From the NCBI GenBank assembly GCA_027021335.1, contig JALUUO010000078.1, positions 1-32,682 on the forward strand: 32,682 nucleotides of DNA, given 5' to 3'. This DNA is from Nitrospirota bacterium. Its GTDB lineage: Bacteria > Nitrospirota > Thermodesulfovibrionia > SZUA-242. Positions 24,741 to 32,682 of the stretch are shown one piece after another. The notes below the pieces were generated by a model. The model was given only the letters and a program-made list of their open reading frames with translations. It ran no database searches and was not told the origin of the DNA. The position numbers and the translations under genes were made by a program. Every line of letters begins with the position of its first letter. The first letter of the stretch is position 1.

Positions 24741-25190
24741 TCATTTTGTTGGATATTGCAACGCTTTTCGGAGCAGGCGTTCAATGTGTTTTTTGAGGTC
24801 TGTATTTTCCACTTCAGTCGCGCAGTTATCGATAAGTTGCAGATCCGGAGCGCTTAAAATACGCTTTTCCCGCTTGTCGTAGAAGTTTTTCCTCTCAATA
24901 TTTCCATATTTTTTTTCTACTTTGCCAAGACGAAGTATTATATCCGCTACTTCGTACATGGATAGTTTTTTAAGCATCTCCGCTTTTAAAAAGCTGAGTT
25001 GCTGCATCCAGACAGGGCTGTCAACCATAAGGAAAAGAATTCCGTCCCTCAGGTCGTTGGGGGAGGTGTGGGATGAGATTGCCTGGCCCATTAGGGAAGG
25101 CCAAGAATCTGTCAGTTTTCCTAGTTTGGATACCTTTGAGATATCATGTTTTTTAAGTATATCTCCAAGGATTTGGCCTGCTTTTTCCAT
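24741..25190 (-). CDS. DUF721 family protein (DciA-like)
   Basis: The 149-residue product has the DUF721 core in its first ~95 residues: LGDILKKHDISKV, LTDSWPSLMGQAISSHTSP, DGILFLMVDSPVWMQQLSFLKAEML. The tail is basic and charged. DUF721 includes DciA, the ancestral loader of the replicative helicase DnaB in bacteria without DnaC or DnaI. Assignment to that role is by family, not by any direct evidence here. The start is ATG 25190, 23 nt after the FmdB-type gene, with no clear Shine-Dalgarno. It is cytoplasmic and part of the aldolase-led group. Confidence 0.82.
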   Translation of the reverse strand: MEKAGQILGDILKKHDISKVSKLGKLTDSWPSLMGQAISSHTSPNDLRDGILFLMVDSPVWMQQLSFLKAEMLKKLSMYEVADIILRLGKVEKKYGNIERKNFYDKREKRILSAPDLQLIDNCATEVENTDLKKHIERLLRKALQYPTK

Positions 25191-25213
25191 TAATAGTTGG
25201 TTTATTGCGAACT

Positions 25214-25708
25214 CTAAAGGCTGTAAAGTTCTTCATCGTACTCCAACCGCCGTGCCTTTCCGGCTTTTATACTTTTGCCGCCAGTAGTTAGAAAGGGCTC
25301 TTCCTGTTCTAGAATATCCCCCATTTCGGCCTCGATTTGTTCGGGATCTTCACCCTTCTCCAGCCGGGTCAACGCCTCTTCCATGCCACCTCCAAGGTTT
25401 AGGCCTGTCATATCTGTAAGTTTGCGCATTAGGCTTGCGGCTTGCCTCGGGTCATTCTCGTCAATTTTTTCCACTTCGCCTGCAAGCACGGTCATGGCTT
25501 TTTCTAGCCGTGACTCATCAATGTCAGGCATGTCGTCGTCTGGGTTGCTATTGCCTCTGTTTAAACAGGCAGAGAACAAGGACACCTGCCGTTCAAGCTT
25601 TACTTTGCCGCACCTTGGGCATGTAGGTTTTTTTTCCGTGTTTACACGGTTGGAGAAAAAATTAAAGATTCTGTGACATTTCTTGCAGTAGAATTCATAA
25701 ATCGGCAT
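25214..25708 (-). CDS. FmdB-type zinc-ribbon protein
   Basis: The 164-residue product begins MPIYEFYCKKCHRIF and has a second CPRCG motif about 20 residues later, together a four-Cys zinc ribbon of the FmdB/CxxC_CXXC_SSSS family. Residues ~50-164 are acidic and probably helical, with no second domain I recognise (EALTRLEKGEDPEQIEAEMGD). FmdB proteins are small and their role is unclear; some were proposed as regulators. It follows the aldolase gene by 35 nt. A GGAGG precedes the ATG, but at about 15 nt it is distant. Confidence 0.8.
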   Translation of the reverse strand: MPIYEFYCKKCHRIFNFFSNRVNTEKKPTCPRCGKVKLERQVSLFSACLNRGNSNPDDDMPDIDESRLEKAMTVLAGEVEKIDENDPRQAASLMRKLTDMTGLNLGGGMEEALTRLEKGEDPEQIEAEMGDILEQEEPFLTTGGKSIKAGKARRLEYDEELYSL

Positions 25709-25743
25709 ATTTGAACTGCAGATCCTCCCTGTTTTTTTTCATC

Positions 25744-26724
25744 CTAGACCCGGTTTGCGGAGCCGAGTACTTCTTTGTTTTTTCGCATGAAAAGTTCTTT
25801 AAGGGCCTCTCTGGCAGGACCGAGATATTTTCTGGGATCGAATTCACTAGGCTTTTCATTAAGGGTTTTTCGGATTGCTGCTGTAACTGCAAGCCTGCCG
25901 TCGGAGTCTATATTAATTTTGCATACGGCTGACTTCGCTGCTTTTCTCAGGTCGGGTTCTGGAATGCCTACTGCGTCCTGCAGACGGCCGCCGTTGTCGT
26001 TTATTATTTTTACCAGCTCAGGAGGCACAGACGATGATCCGTGCAGGACAATTGCGAAGCCTGGTATTCTTTTTTCGATCTCCTCAAGAATATCCAGCCT
26101 GATGGTCTGCTCCTGCCCCGGTTTGAACTTGTAAGCGCCGTGGGATGTCCCTATTGCTATGGCAAGAGAGTCAACGCCGGTTCCTTCAACAAACTCTTGT
26201 ACTTCTTCGGGACGGGTATAAGTGTGTTGTTCAGCTGAAACATCATCCTCCACGCCGGCAAGAATGCCAAGTTCACCCTCCACTGTAACATCGAATGGAT
26301 GGGCGTACTCCACAACCTGCTTTGTAAGGGCGATGTTTTCATTAAAAGGCAGGTGTGAACCGTCTATCATGACCGATGAAAATCCCGATTCAATACATGA
26401 TTTGCATAGTTCGAAGGTATCGCCGTGGTCAAGATGAAGAGCTATCGGAATCTCCTTTAGCCCCTTTTCTGATGCCATTCTTTTCATCATTTCAACCGCG
26501 CCCTGTCCCATGTAGCGAAGCAGTGTTTTGTCTGCATATTTTCTCGCTCCGGACGAAATTTGCAATATAACAGGTGACTGTGTCTCAAGACAGGCGGAAA
26601 CAATAGCCTGTAACTGCTCCATGTTGTTGAAATTATAGGCAGGAACAGCATACCCCTCTGCCATGGCCTTTTTGAACATTGCCCTTGTGTTTACAAAACC
26701 GAGATCCTTGTAGCTTACAGCCAT
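25744..26724 (-). CDS. fba: Class II fructose-bisphosphate (ketose-bisphosphate) aldolase
   Basis: The product is 326 residues from ATG 26724; GTG 26730 is possible but only 2 nt from the GGAGG, whereas ATG is 8 nt away. The protein splits fructose 1,6-bisphosphate into dihydroxyacetone phosphate and glyceraldehyde 3-phosphate using zinc. Zinc and catalytic blocks are AYNFNNMEQLQAIV, ALHLDHGDTFELCKSCIESG, SVMIDGSHLPFNENI, VEGELGILAGVEDD, GTSHGAYKF and IVLHGSSSVP. Tagatose-bisphosphate aldolases share them, so the exact substrate is inferred. It has a strong promoter of its own and opens the group aldolase-FmdB-DUF721-rpiA-GGDEF/EAL, which links two central-carbon enzymes. Confidence 0.93.
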   Translation of the reverse strand: MAVSYKDLGFVNTRAMFKKAMAEGYAVPAYNFNNMEQLQAIVSACLETQSPVILQISSGARKYADKTLLRYMGQGAVEMMKRMASEKGLKEIPIALHLDHGDTFELCKSCIESGFSSVMIDGSHLPFNENIALTKQVVEYAHPFDVTVEGELGILAGVEDDVSAEQHTYTRPEEVQEFVEGTGVDSLAIAIGTSHGAYKFKPGQEQTIRLDILEEIEKRIPGFAIVLHGSSSVPPELVKIINDNGGRLQDAVGIPEPDLRKAAKSAVCKINIDSDGRLAVTAAIRKTLNEKPSEFDPRKYLGPAREALKELFMRKNKEVLGSANRV

Positions 26725-26761
26725 AGACACTCCCTCCGAGATAAAGTAGATTACACAACAG

Positions 26762-26789
26762 ATTATATCACCTTTCGGCCTCTAGTCAA
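26762..26789 (-). promoter_or_regulatory. Sigma-70 promoter for the aldolase operon
   Basis: On the minus strand TTGACT (26784-26789), 16 nt, then a consensus TATAAT (26762-26767). Transcription should begin near 26755, about 30 nt before the ATG and its GGAGG. Confidence 0.85.
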
Positions 26790-26840
26790 TAACAACTCTG
26801 AAATGATATCGTAAAAATCATAAGTGAAGGTTGCAGGAGA

Positions 26841-27812
26841 ATGAATCTCGACCTGGAACTCCATACAGGCAAACCTGGAAAAGCGGCTGTTATCCTGATA
26901 CACGGTCTTGGTATGAATAAGTATTTCTGGACAGATCCGGAGAAATGCTACGCTCTTGGAGGTCTTGCTCCGGTAACGGTTTTTCTATCTGGAGCACCTG
27001 AAATTAAAGGTAGGCGCAGAATTGCGACAGGCAAATTCGATCATAGTTTGTCAGGGTTGGGTCGATTTCTTGTCGATAAAGGCTTTTCTGTAGCTTTGTG
27101 GAGTCAACGCCGGCCGGTAGGGCCGGCCTCGGCAGCACTGGAAGAACTTGATATGGTTATGAAAGAAGTCGGTAAGATATGGCCGAAAAAACCGGTTTTT
27201 CTTGCGGGCCACAGCAGAGGCGGACTGATTGCACGAATGTTTACGTTGAAAAAAACAGGTACAGAAGTAGAAGGGTTGATTACGCTATGCAGTCCCCATG
27301 CAGGAACAACAATGGCTGGCTTTGCCAGGTATCTGCGCTCTGTTGTTCCGGTTTTGGAAAAGATGATTCCAAAAAACTCCAGAGGTGCAATGACGACAGC
27401 TTTGCAGCGTCTTGCTAAGTTCCTTCAAAGCCATGCGATGCAAGAACTTATGCCCGGTTCCAATTTGCTCAGATTAATCGGGTCGTTAAGTTGTCGGTCT
27501 GAACAGGCAGACTTTAAATATACACTGCGCAAGCTTTCTTTTGGCGGTACCGACCCGTCACTGTTTAGCCTTTATCTCAGAATACGGCCGGAAAATAAAT
27601 GGAAAATAGTGAGTTTTCCTTCTTTTCCACTTAAAGCCCTGCCGGCCAACAGTCTTCCTGACGAGCTTGTTGCCGGAAAGGGTGACTCTCTTGTATCTGC
27701 TGGAAGCTCTGTCCTGCCAGGTGGAACACACTACGACTTTCCGTTAAACCACGTAAGGGTTCCATTTGATCCAAGTGTTCAGAAAATTATTCTGGAATTT
27801 ATGAAAGAGTAG
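26841..27812 (+). CDS. Alpha/beta-hydrolase, lipase/PGAP1-like esterase
   Basis: The 323-residue product has the oxyanion region VILIHGLGMNKYFW (residues ~17-30) and the nucleophile elbow FLAGHSRGGLIARMF, with Ser near residue 122. It next has LITLCSPHAGTTMAGFARYL, as in triacylglycerol lipases and PGAP1-like hydrolases. A C-terminal GTHYDFPLNH block may provide the catalytic His. No signal peptide is seen, so it is probably cytoplasmic; the substrate is unknown. The ATG at 26841 abuts an AGGAG that is closer than usual. It is transcribed alone and ends with a clear terminator. Confidence 0.85.
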   Translation: MNLDLELHTGKPGKAAVILIHGLGMNKYFWTDPEKCYALGGLAPVTVFLSGAPEIKGRRRIATGKFDHSLSGLGRFLVDKGFSVALWSQRRPVGPASAALEELDMVMKEVGKIWPKKPVFLAGHSRGGLIARMFTLKKTGTEVEGLITLCSPHAGTTMAGFARYLRSVVPVLEKMIPKNSRGAMTTALQRLAKFLQSHAMQELMPGSNLLRLIGSLSCRSEQADFKYTLRKLSFGGTDPSLFSLYLRIRPENKWKIVSFPSFPLKALPANSLPDELVAGKGDSLVSAGSSVLPGGTHYDFPLNHVRVPFDPSVQKIILEFMKE

Positions 27813-27854
27813 GTTGAGACCGGGTTGTTTGCTCCCGGTTATGTAGAGAAGTTG

Positions 27855-27891
27855 ACACCCCGCAGCAAAAGCTGCGGGGGTGTTATTTTTT
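27855..27891 (+). terminator. Rho-independent terminator after the hydrolase gene
   Basis: ACACCCCGCAGC (27855-27866), loop AAAA, then GCTGCGGGGGTGT (27871-27883) with one bulged G, followed by TATTTTTT. A smaller ACCGGG/CCCGGT hairpin (27819-27839) precedes it. The T-tract faces the plus strand. metK converges from the other side. Confidence 0.9.
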
Positions 27892-27920
27892 GCCTTTCGT
27901 CTTTTTGTGTTTTTCTAATG

Positions 27921-29078
27921 TTACAGTCCGGCTGCCTTTTTCAGTGCATCGGCCTTGTCGGTTTTCTCCCAAGTGAACTCCGGAAGTTCTCTTCCAAAAT
28001 GGCCGTAAGCAGCTGTTTTTTTGTATATGGGGCGCCTTAAATCAAGAGACTTAATGATACCGGCCGGTGTCAACTCAAAATGATCCCGTATGAGGCCGGC
28101 TATGACATGATCCTCCACTTTACCTGTTTGAAAGGTATCAATATATACTGATACCGGTTCAGGTACTCCAATAGCATAGGCAAGTTGGACTTCCAGTTTG
28201 TCGGCTATACCTGCCGCCACAAGGTTTTTGGCTATATAGCGCGCCATATAGGAAGCCGACCGGTCCACCTTGGAAGGGTCCTTGCCGGAAAAAGCCCCAC
28301 CTCCGTGACTGCCAACGCCACCGTAGCTGTCAACAATAATTTTTCTGCCTGTCAGACCGCAGTCTCCCTGAGGTCCTCCTATTACGAATCTGCCGGTCGG
28401 ATTTATATGATATTTCACTGATTCTTCATCAAGAAGTTCGGGCGGAATAACAGGTTTGATAACCTTCTCTATAAGATCTTCCCGTATTTCCTTCAGCGTT
28501 ATATCAGGACTATGCTGGGTTGATATCACAACGGTATCTACTTTCACCGGCCTGCCGTCCCTGGTATACTCTATGGATACCTGTGTTTTTCCATCTGGCC
28601 GAAGATATTCCAAAACATCTTGTTTTCGTACATCCGTAAGTTTCATCGACAATTTATGGGCTAAGCTGAGCGGCAGAGGCATAAGTTCCGATGTTTCATT
28701 GCAGGCATAACCAAACATAAGTCCCTGGTCGCCGGCGCCTCCGGTGTCCACGCCCATTGCAATATCTCCTGATTGTTTATCTATAGAGGTGATCACGGCG
28801 CATGTTTCGTAATCGAATCCATACTTGGCTCTTGTATATCCAATATCCCGGATTGTCTGCCTGACCAGGCCGGGAATGTCCACGTAGGTCTTGGTTGTAA
28901 TCTCACCGGCGATGAAAACCATACCAGTGGTCACAAGCGTTTCGCATGCGACTCTGGAAAGAGGGTCCTCAGCCAACATGCTGTCAAGTATTGAGTCGGA
29001 AATCTGATCGGCTATCTTATCTGGATGCCCCTCGGTTACAGACTCTGACGTAAAAAGGTAGTTTTCAGACATTTTCAA
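27921..29078 (-). CDS. metK: S-adenosylmethionine synthetase MetK
   Basis: The 385-residue product makes S-adenosylmethionine from methionine and ATP. It has [20 protein letters not shown] (ATP-binding His), a flexible-loop region, [42 protein letters not shown] and the P-loop-like [23 protein letters not shown]. All are hallmarks. The start is TTG 29078, supported by AGGAGG 6 nt upstream; ATG 29072 is possible but 12 nt away. It is transcribed divergently from rpsL across a 342-nt spacer. No SAM riboswitch resembling the S-box, SAM-II or SAM/SAH types is seen in its leader. Confidence 0.97.
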   Translation of the reverse strand: MKMSENYLFTSESVTEGHPDKIADQISDSILDSMLAEDPLSRVACETLVTTGMVFIAGEITTKTYVDIPGLVRQTIRDIGYTRAKYGFDYETCAVITSIDKQSGDIAMGVDTGGAGDQGLMFGYACNETSELMPLPLSLAHKLSMKLTDVRKQDVLEYLRPDGKTQVSIEYTRDGRPVKVDTVVISTQHSPDITLKEIREDLIEKVIKPVIPPELLDEESVKYHINPTGRFVIGGPQGDCGLTGRKIIVDSYGGVGSHGGGAFSGKDPSKVDRSASYMARYIAKNLVAAGIADKLEVQLAYAIGVPEPVSVYIDTFQTGKVEDHVIAGLIRDHFELTPAGIIKSLDLRRPIYKKTAAYGHFGRELPEFTWEKTDKADALKKAAGL

Positions 29079-29165
29079 TAGATACCTCCTGGGGAATTAG
29101 GTGCTCTACAGCATTAAGAAACAAGTACGCTGAGGCGTGAGGCTATAGTAATGTATTAGATATAT

Positions 29166-29195
29166 ATTGAACAGGCTTTAGGTAGTATTTGTCAA
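29166..29195 (-). promoter_or_regulatory. Candidate sigma-70 promoter for metK
   Basis: On the minus strand a consensus TTGACA (29190-29195), then 18 nt, then TTCAAT (29166-29171). The -10 is weak. The leader would be about 80 nt. Confidence 0.45.
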
Positions 29196-29322
29196 GGAAA
29201 TTTCAAAAAATGTAATATCTAAGTTGCTCGTTTTTGGCCCAGTCTGAAGTTGTTATGATTTTTAAAAATTTGTGAGATAATGCGCTATTTTGTTTATATT
29301 TTTGATGAGGAAATTCGGCCTC

Positions 29323-29349
29323 TTGACAAAACTGACGGACTCGTGTAAT
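29323..29349 (+). promoter_or_regulatory. Promoter for the str operon (rpsL-rpsG-fusA-tuf)
   Basis: A consensus TTGACA (29323-29328), 15 nt, then TGTAAT (29344-29349). The spacing is short but both boxes fit well. It would give a leader of about 65 nt ahead of the rpsL GTG. Confidence 0.6.
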
Positions 29350-29420
29350 CTTGCTGGGTTGCCCAAATTATTAAACAGAAACTTAGGGCGCTGAACTTAA
29401 AGAACTTTGATGGAGGAATC

Positions 29421-29792
29421 GTGCCGACAATCTCTCAGCTTATAAGACACGGAAGGAAAAATATCCTGGCCAAGAACAAGGCTCCGGCTCTTAAACAGTG
29501 TCCGCAGAGAAGGGGTGTTTGTGTTAGGGTTTACACGACAACACCGAAAAAGCCGAACTCGGCGCTTAGAAAGGTGGCCAGGGTCAGATTGACCAACGGT
29601 ATGGAAGTTACTACTTATATTCCTGGCGTTGGGCATAATTTGCAGGAACACTCTATCGTTTTGATAAGGGGAGGCAGGATTAAGGACCTTCCCGGTGTGA
29701 GATATCATATAGTCCGGGGCGCCCTTGATACGTTGGGTGTTACAGACAGACGAGTTAGCCGTTCAAAGTACGGTACAAAGCGGCCTAAGTAA
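29421..29792 (+). CDS. rpsL: 30S ribosomal protein S12
   Basis: The 123-residue S12 sits at the decoding centre of the small subunit. It has [36 protein letters not shown] and [24 protein letters not shown]. The lysines and Asp of KKPNS and RIKDLPG that surround the decoding site are normal, so no streptomycin-resistance change is seen. The start is GTG 29421 behind GGAGG 4 nt upstream. It is first in the str operon, with its own promoter and no rpoBC next to it. Confidence 0.98.
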   Translation: MPTISQLIRHGRKNILAKNKAPALKQCPQRRGVCVRVYTTTPKKPNSALRKVARVRLTNGMEVTTYIPGVGHNLQEHSIVLIRGGRIKDLPGVRYHIVRGALDTLGVTDRRVSRSKYGTKRPK

Positions 29793-30284
<492 letters not shown>

Positions 30285-30329
30285 GGATCCTGGAGCCTTA
30301 AAAACCTTATAAAATTTAAGCTCCTTCCT

Positions 30330-30365
30330 CGCCACTCTGGCGGGGCTGGATTCCGCCAGTAGCGA
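30330..30365 (+). other. Structured RNA element in the rpsG-fusA spacer
   Basis: A perfect 7-bp stem, CTGGCGG (30337-30343) with CCGCCAG (30353-30359), is extended by an outer CGC (30330-30332)/GCG (30363-30365) pairing across small bulges. CGCCA and TGGCG at 30330-30342 offer an alternative fold. No T-run follows, so it is not a simple terminator. It could modulate fusA translation or mRNA processing, but this is inference. Confidence 0.45.
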
Positions 30366-30460
30366 TTAGGTTTCGGTCTGGACGAATCAATTTAGTTTGC
30401 TTGATTTATTAAGGCTATAATAATGATCAGTCTAAGTATAGTTTTAAAGGAGAAGCGGGG

Positions 30461-32539
30461 TTGTCTAACAAAAAGCTTAAAGACACGCGTAACATCGGCA
30501 TAATGGCTCATATTGATGCCGGTAAGACGACCACAACAGAGCGTGTTTTGTACTATACCGGTATCACCCATAAAATAGGGGAGGTCCATGATGGTAATGC
30601 TGTTATGGACTGGATGGTTCAGGAGCAGGAAAGAGGTATTACCATAACGTCAGCGGCTACCACCTGCAGCTGGCGGGGTCATACTATAAACATAATTGAT
30701 ACCCCCGGTCACGTGGATTTCACTGTTGAAGTGGAACGTTCTCTGCGTGTCCTGGACGGTGCTGTGGCTGTCTTTGATTCTGTTGCCGGTGTTGAGCCGC
30801 AATCCGAGACTGTATGGCGTCAGGCTGATAGGTATGGTGTGCCGCGTATAGCCTTTATGAACAAGATGGATCGTGTAGGCGCCGACTTTTTTGCTGGTGT
30901 CAATAGCATGCGTGACAGGCTTGGCGCCAGCGCAGTGCCTGTACAAATACCCATAGGTTCTGAGAGCAACTTTCGTGGTTCTGTTGATCTTGTAACAATG
31001 AAAGGTGTCTTTTTTGACGACGAAACCTTGGGTGCCAAGTATGAAGTTGGAGATATACCGGAAGACTTGGTTGATAGTGCCAAACAGTTTCGTGAAGAGT
31101 TGATCGAGGCCTTGGCGGATGTTGATGATTCCTTGATGGAGAAGTACCTGGGTGGTGAAGATATAAGCGAGGCAGAGGTCATGGCTGCTATACGTAAGGG
31201 AACTGTTGAAATGAAGATATTTCCGGTCTTTTGCGGTTCAGCTTTCAAAAACAAAGGCGTACAGCTTCTTCTTGACGCTGTTGTGGATTACCTGCCTTCT
31301 CCCCTGGATGTTGATCTGATAGTAGGAAAAAGCCTGAAAGATGATTCAGAGATTGAACTGAAGGTTGATGAGAACGAACCTTTTTCCGCTTTAGCCTTTA
31401 AAGTTATGACCGACCCGTTTGTAGGACAGTTGACATATATGCGTATATATTCAGGCAAGGTATCGGCAGGTTCCTACATATACAATGCCAGCAAAAAAAC
31501 AAAAGAACGTGTGGGGCGTCTTCTTAAAATGCACGCAAACAAGCGTGAAGAGATAAAAATATGCAGTGCGGGTGATATTGTTGCTGCGGTTGGACTTAAA
31601 AACACACTTACTGGAGATACTCTATGTGATGAGAATCGTCCTATTTTGTTGGAATCCATCGAGTTTCCTGATCCTGTAATCTCGGTTGCCATAGAGCCGA
31701 AGAGTAAAGCTGCCCAGGATAAGCTTTCCCAGGGTCTTGGAAAGCTTATGCAGGAGGATCCTTCTTTCAAAGTTTCTTTCGATGATGAGACCGGCCAGAC
31801 GATTATTTCAGGAATGGGCGAGTTGCACCTGGATATTATCGTAGACAGGTTGCTGAGGGAGTTTAGCGTTGAGGCGAATGTCGGCAAACCGCAGGTTGCC
31901 TATCGTGAAACCATAAGAAATAAATTTACTGCTGAAGGTAAATTTGTTCGCCAAAGTGGAGGACGTGGCCAGTACGGTCATGTTGTGATGGAGTTTGAAC
32001 CTCTTGACATGGGATCAGGCTTTGTTTTTGAAAGTAAAATTGTCGGAGGCGCTGTACCTAAAGAATATATAAAACCGGTTGAAAAAGGAGTAGTTGAGGC
32101 ATTAGATGCCGGGATACTAGCCGGATATCCTGTTGTTGATATAAAGGCTACACTTGTTGATGGATCCTACCATGAGGTAGATTCTTCGGAGATTGCGTTT
32201 AAAGTGGCTGCATCCATGGCCTTCAAAGATGGCGCTGGTAAAGGAAAACCTGTTATTCTTGAGCCTGTTATGAGTGTTGAGGTTGTTACTCCTGAGGATT
32301 TTATGGGTGATGTAATAGGCGACCTGAATTCACGGCGTGGACGTATACAGCTTATGGAGCAGCGTGGAAAGGTCCAGGTTGTAAAGGCCCAGGTTCCGCT
32401 TTCAGAAATGTTTGGATATTCCACTGATTTAAGGTCCAAGACTCAGGGACGCGCAACATACACTATGCAGTTTGAGCATTATGAAGAAGTGCCAAAGAGC
32501 ATTTCTGAAACAATAATAGCTAAAGTAAAGGGAGTTTAA
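30461..32539 (+). CDS. fusA: Elongation factor G
   Basis: The 692-residue GTPase moves tRNA and mRNA after peptide transfer. It has the G1 P-loop [15 protein letters not shown], the switch region [12 protein letters not shown], the G3 DTPGHVDFT, the G4 [11 protein letters not shown], domain IV blocks ([33 protein letters not shown]) and a domain V end ([13 protein letters not shown]). The full length and motif set match standard EF-G. The start is TTG 30461, chosen because AAAGGAGA lies 7 nt upstream and the protein begins as the family does ([19 protein letters not shown]). It is third in the str operon, and tuf follows 20 nt after its stop. Confidence 0.98.
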   Translation: MSNKKLKDTRNIGIMAHIDAGKTTTTERVLYYTGITHKIGEVHDGNAVMDWMVQEQERGITITSAATTCSWRGHTINIIDTPGHVDFTVEVERSLRVLDGAVAVFDSVAGVEPQSETVWRQADRYGVPRIAFMNKMDRVGADFFAGVNSMRDRLGASAVPVQIPIGSESNFRGSVDLVTMKGVFFDDETLGAKYEVGDIPEDLVDSAKQFREELIEALADVDDSLMEKYLGGEDISEAEVMAAIRKGTVEMKIFPVFCGSAFKNKGVQLLLDAVVDYLPSPLDVDLIVGKSLKDDSEIELKVDENEPFSALAFKVMTDPFVGQLTYMRIYSGKVSAGSYIYNASKKTKERVGRLLKMHANKREEIKICSAGDIVAAVGLKNTLTGDTLCDENRPILLESIEFPDPVISVAIEPKSKAAQDKLSQGLGKLMQEDPSFKVSFDDETGQTIISGMGELHLDIIVDRLLREFSVEANVGKPQVAYRETIRNKFTAEGKFVRQSGGRGQYGHVVMEFEPLDMGSGFVFESKIVGGAVPKEYIKPVEKGVVEALDAGILAGYPVVDIKATLVDGSYHEVDSSEIAFKVAASMAFKDGAGKGKPVILEPVMSVEVVTPEDFMGDVIGDLNSRRGRIQLMEQRGKVQVVKAQVPLSEMFGYSTDLRSKTQGRATYTMQFEHYEEVPKSISETIIAKVKGV

Positions 32540-32547
32540 TTTTTTAA

Positions 32548-32682
<135 letters not shown>

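Larger units (their letters stand above)
29079..29420. other. Intergenic region between metK and rpsL
   Basis: This 342-nt AT-rich spacer holds the candidate metK promoter (minus, 29166-29195) and the rpsL promoter (plus, 29323-29349). The rest carries no ORF, tRNA or recognisable riboswitch that I can see. Confidence 0.6.

Noticed and set aside
29079-29165. Possible SAM riboswitch in the metK leader
   Set aside because: The leader lacks the conserved core sequences of the S-box, SAM-II, SAM-III or SAH elements, and no convincing pseudoknot or terminator is seen.
30285-30460. Terminator between rpsG and fusA
   Set aside because: The hairpin is not followed by a T-run, and fusA with tuf is expected to be co-transcribed with rpsL.

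Overview
The window is an ordinary-density chromosomal segment from a motile Gram-negative bacterium. It carries an outer-membrane beta-barrel protein, a flagellar hook cluster with a sigma-54 promoter, abundant HD-GYP/HDOD/GGDEF-EAL signalling proteins, and a str operon. Gene content (fliK-flgD-flgE, HDOD proteins, PyrR, GCCTGTCT-like heptad repeats) fits a Desulfobacterota/Deltaproteobacteria-like lineage. That placement is inference; no 16S rRNA is present.

Layout. 1-4331 (+): an envelope group made of a barrel protein cut by the window edge, an exported DUF11-like protein and an exported endonuclease/exonuclease/phosphatase-fold protein. The last is visibly more AT-rich than the first two. 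4346-5674 (-): a two-half HD-GYP protein with its own sigma-70 promoter. 5891-9845 (-): fliK-flgD-flgE, opened by a near-perfect sigma-54 promoter and closed by a strong terminator. 9979-10782 (-): truA. 11053-12402 (+): miaB. 12503-15995 (+): an HDOD-GAF regulator overlapping a LicC-like cytidylyltransferase, followed by a CDP-glycerol glycerophosphotransferase-like protein.

16031-20641 (-): a pyrimidine operon, pyrR-pyrB-pyrC-carA plus an unknown two-TM protein. Its leader holds a PyrR-binding loop, an antiterminator pairing and a terminator whose 3' arm contains the pyrR Shine-Dalgarno. This is a complete PyrR attenuation switch and the most striking regulatory structure here. pyrB also carries a C-terminal extension made of heptanucleotide repeats.

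20941-21806 (+): an HDDC2/YfbR-like phosphohydrolase and a small CPFC protein. 21873-26724 (-): one co-directional group of class II aldolase, FmdB-type zinc-ribbon protein, DUF721/DciA-like protein, rpiA and a REC-PAS-GGDEF-EAL protein, with a strong promoter in front of the aldolase. 26841-27812 (+): a lipase-like alpha/beta hydrolase with a terminator. 27921-29078 (-): metK. 29421 to the end (+): rpsL-rpsG-fusA-tuf, with tuf cut by the window edge.

I saw no tRNA, rRNA, CRISPR array, insertion sequence or prophage. All functional calls are from reading motifs; no database search was run.
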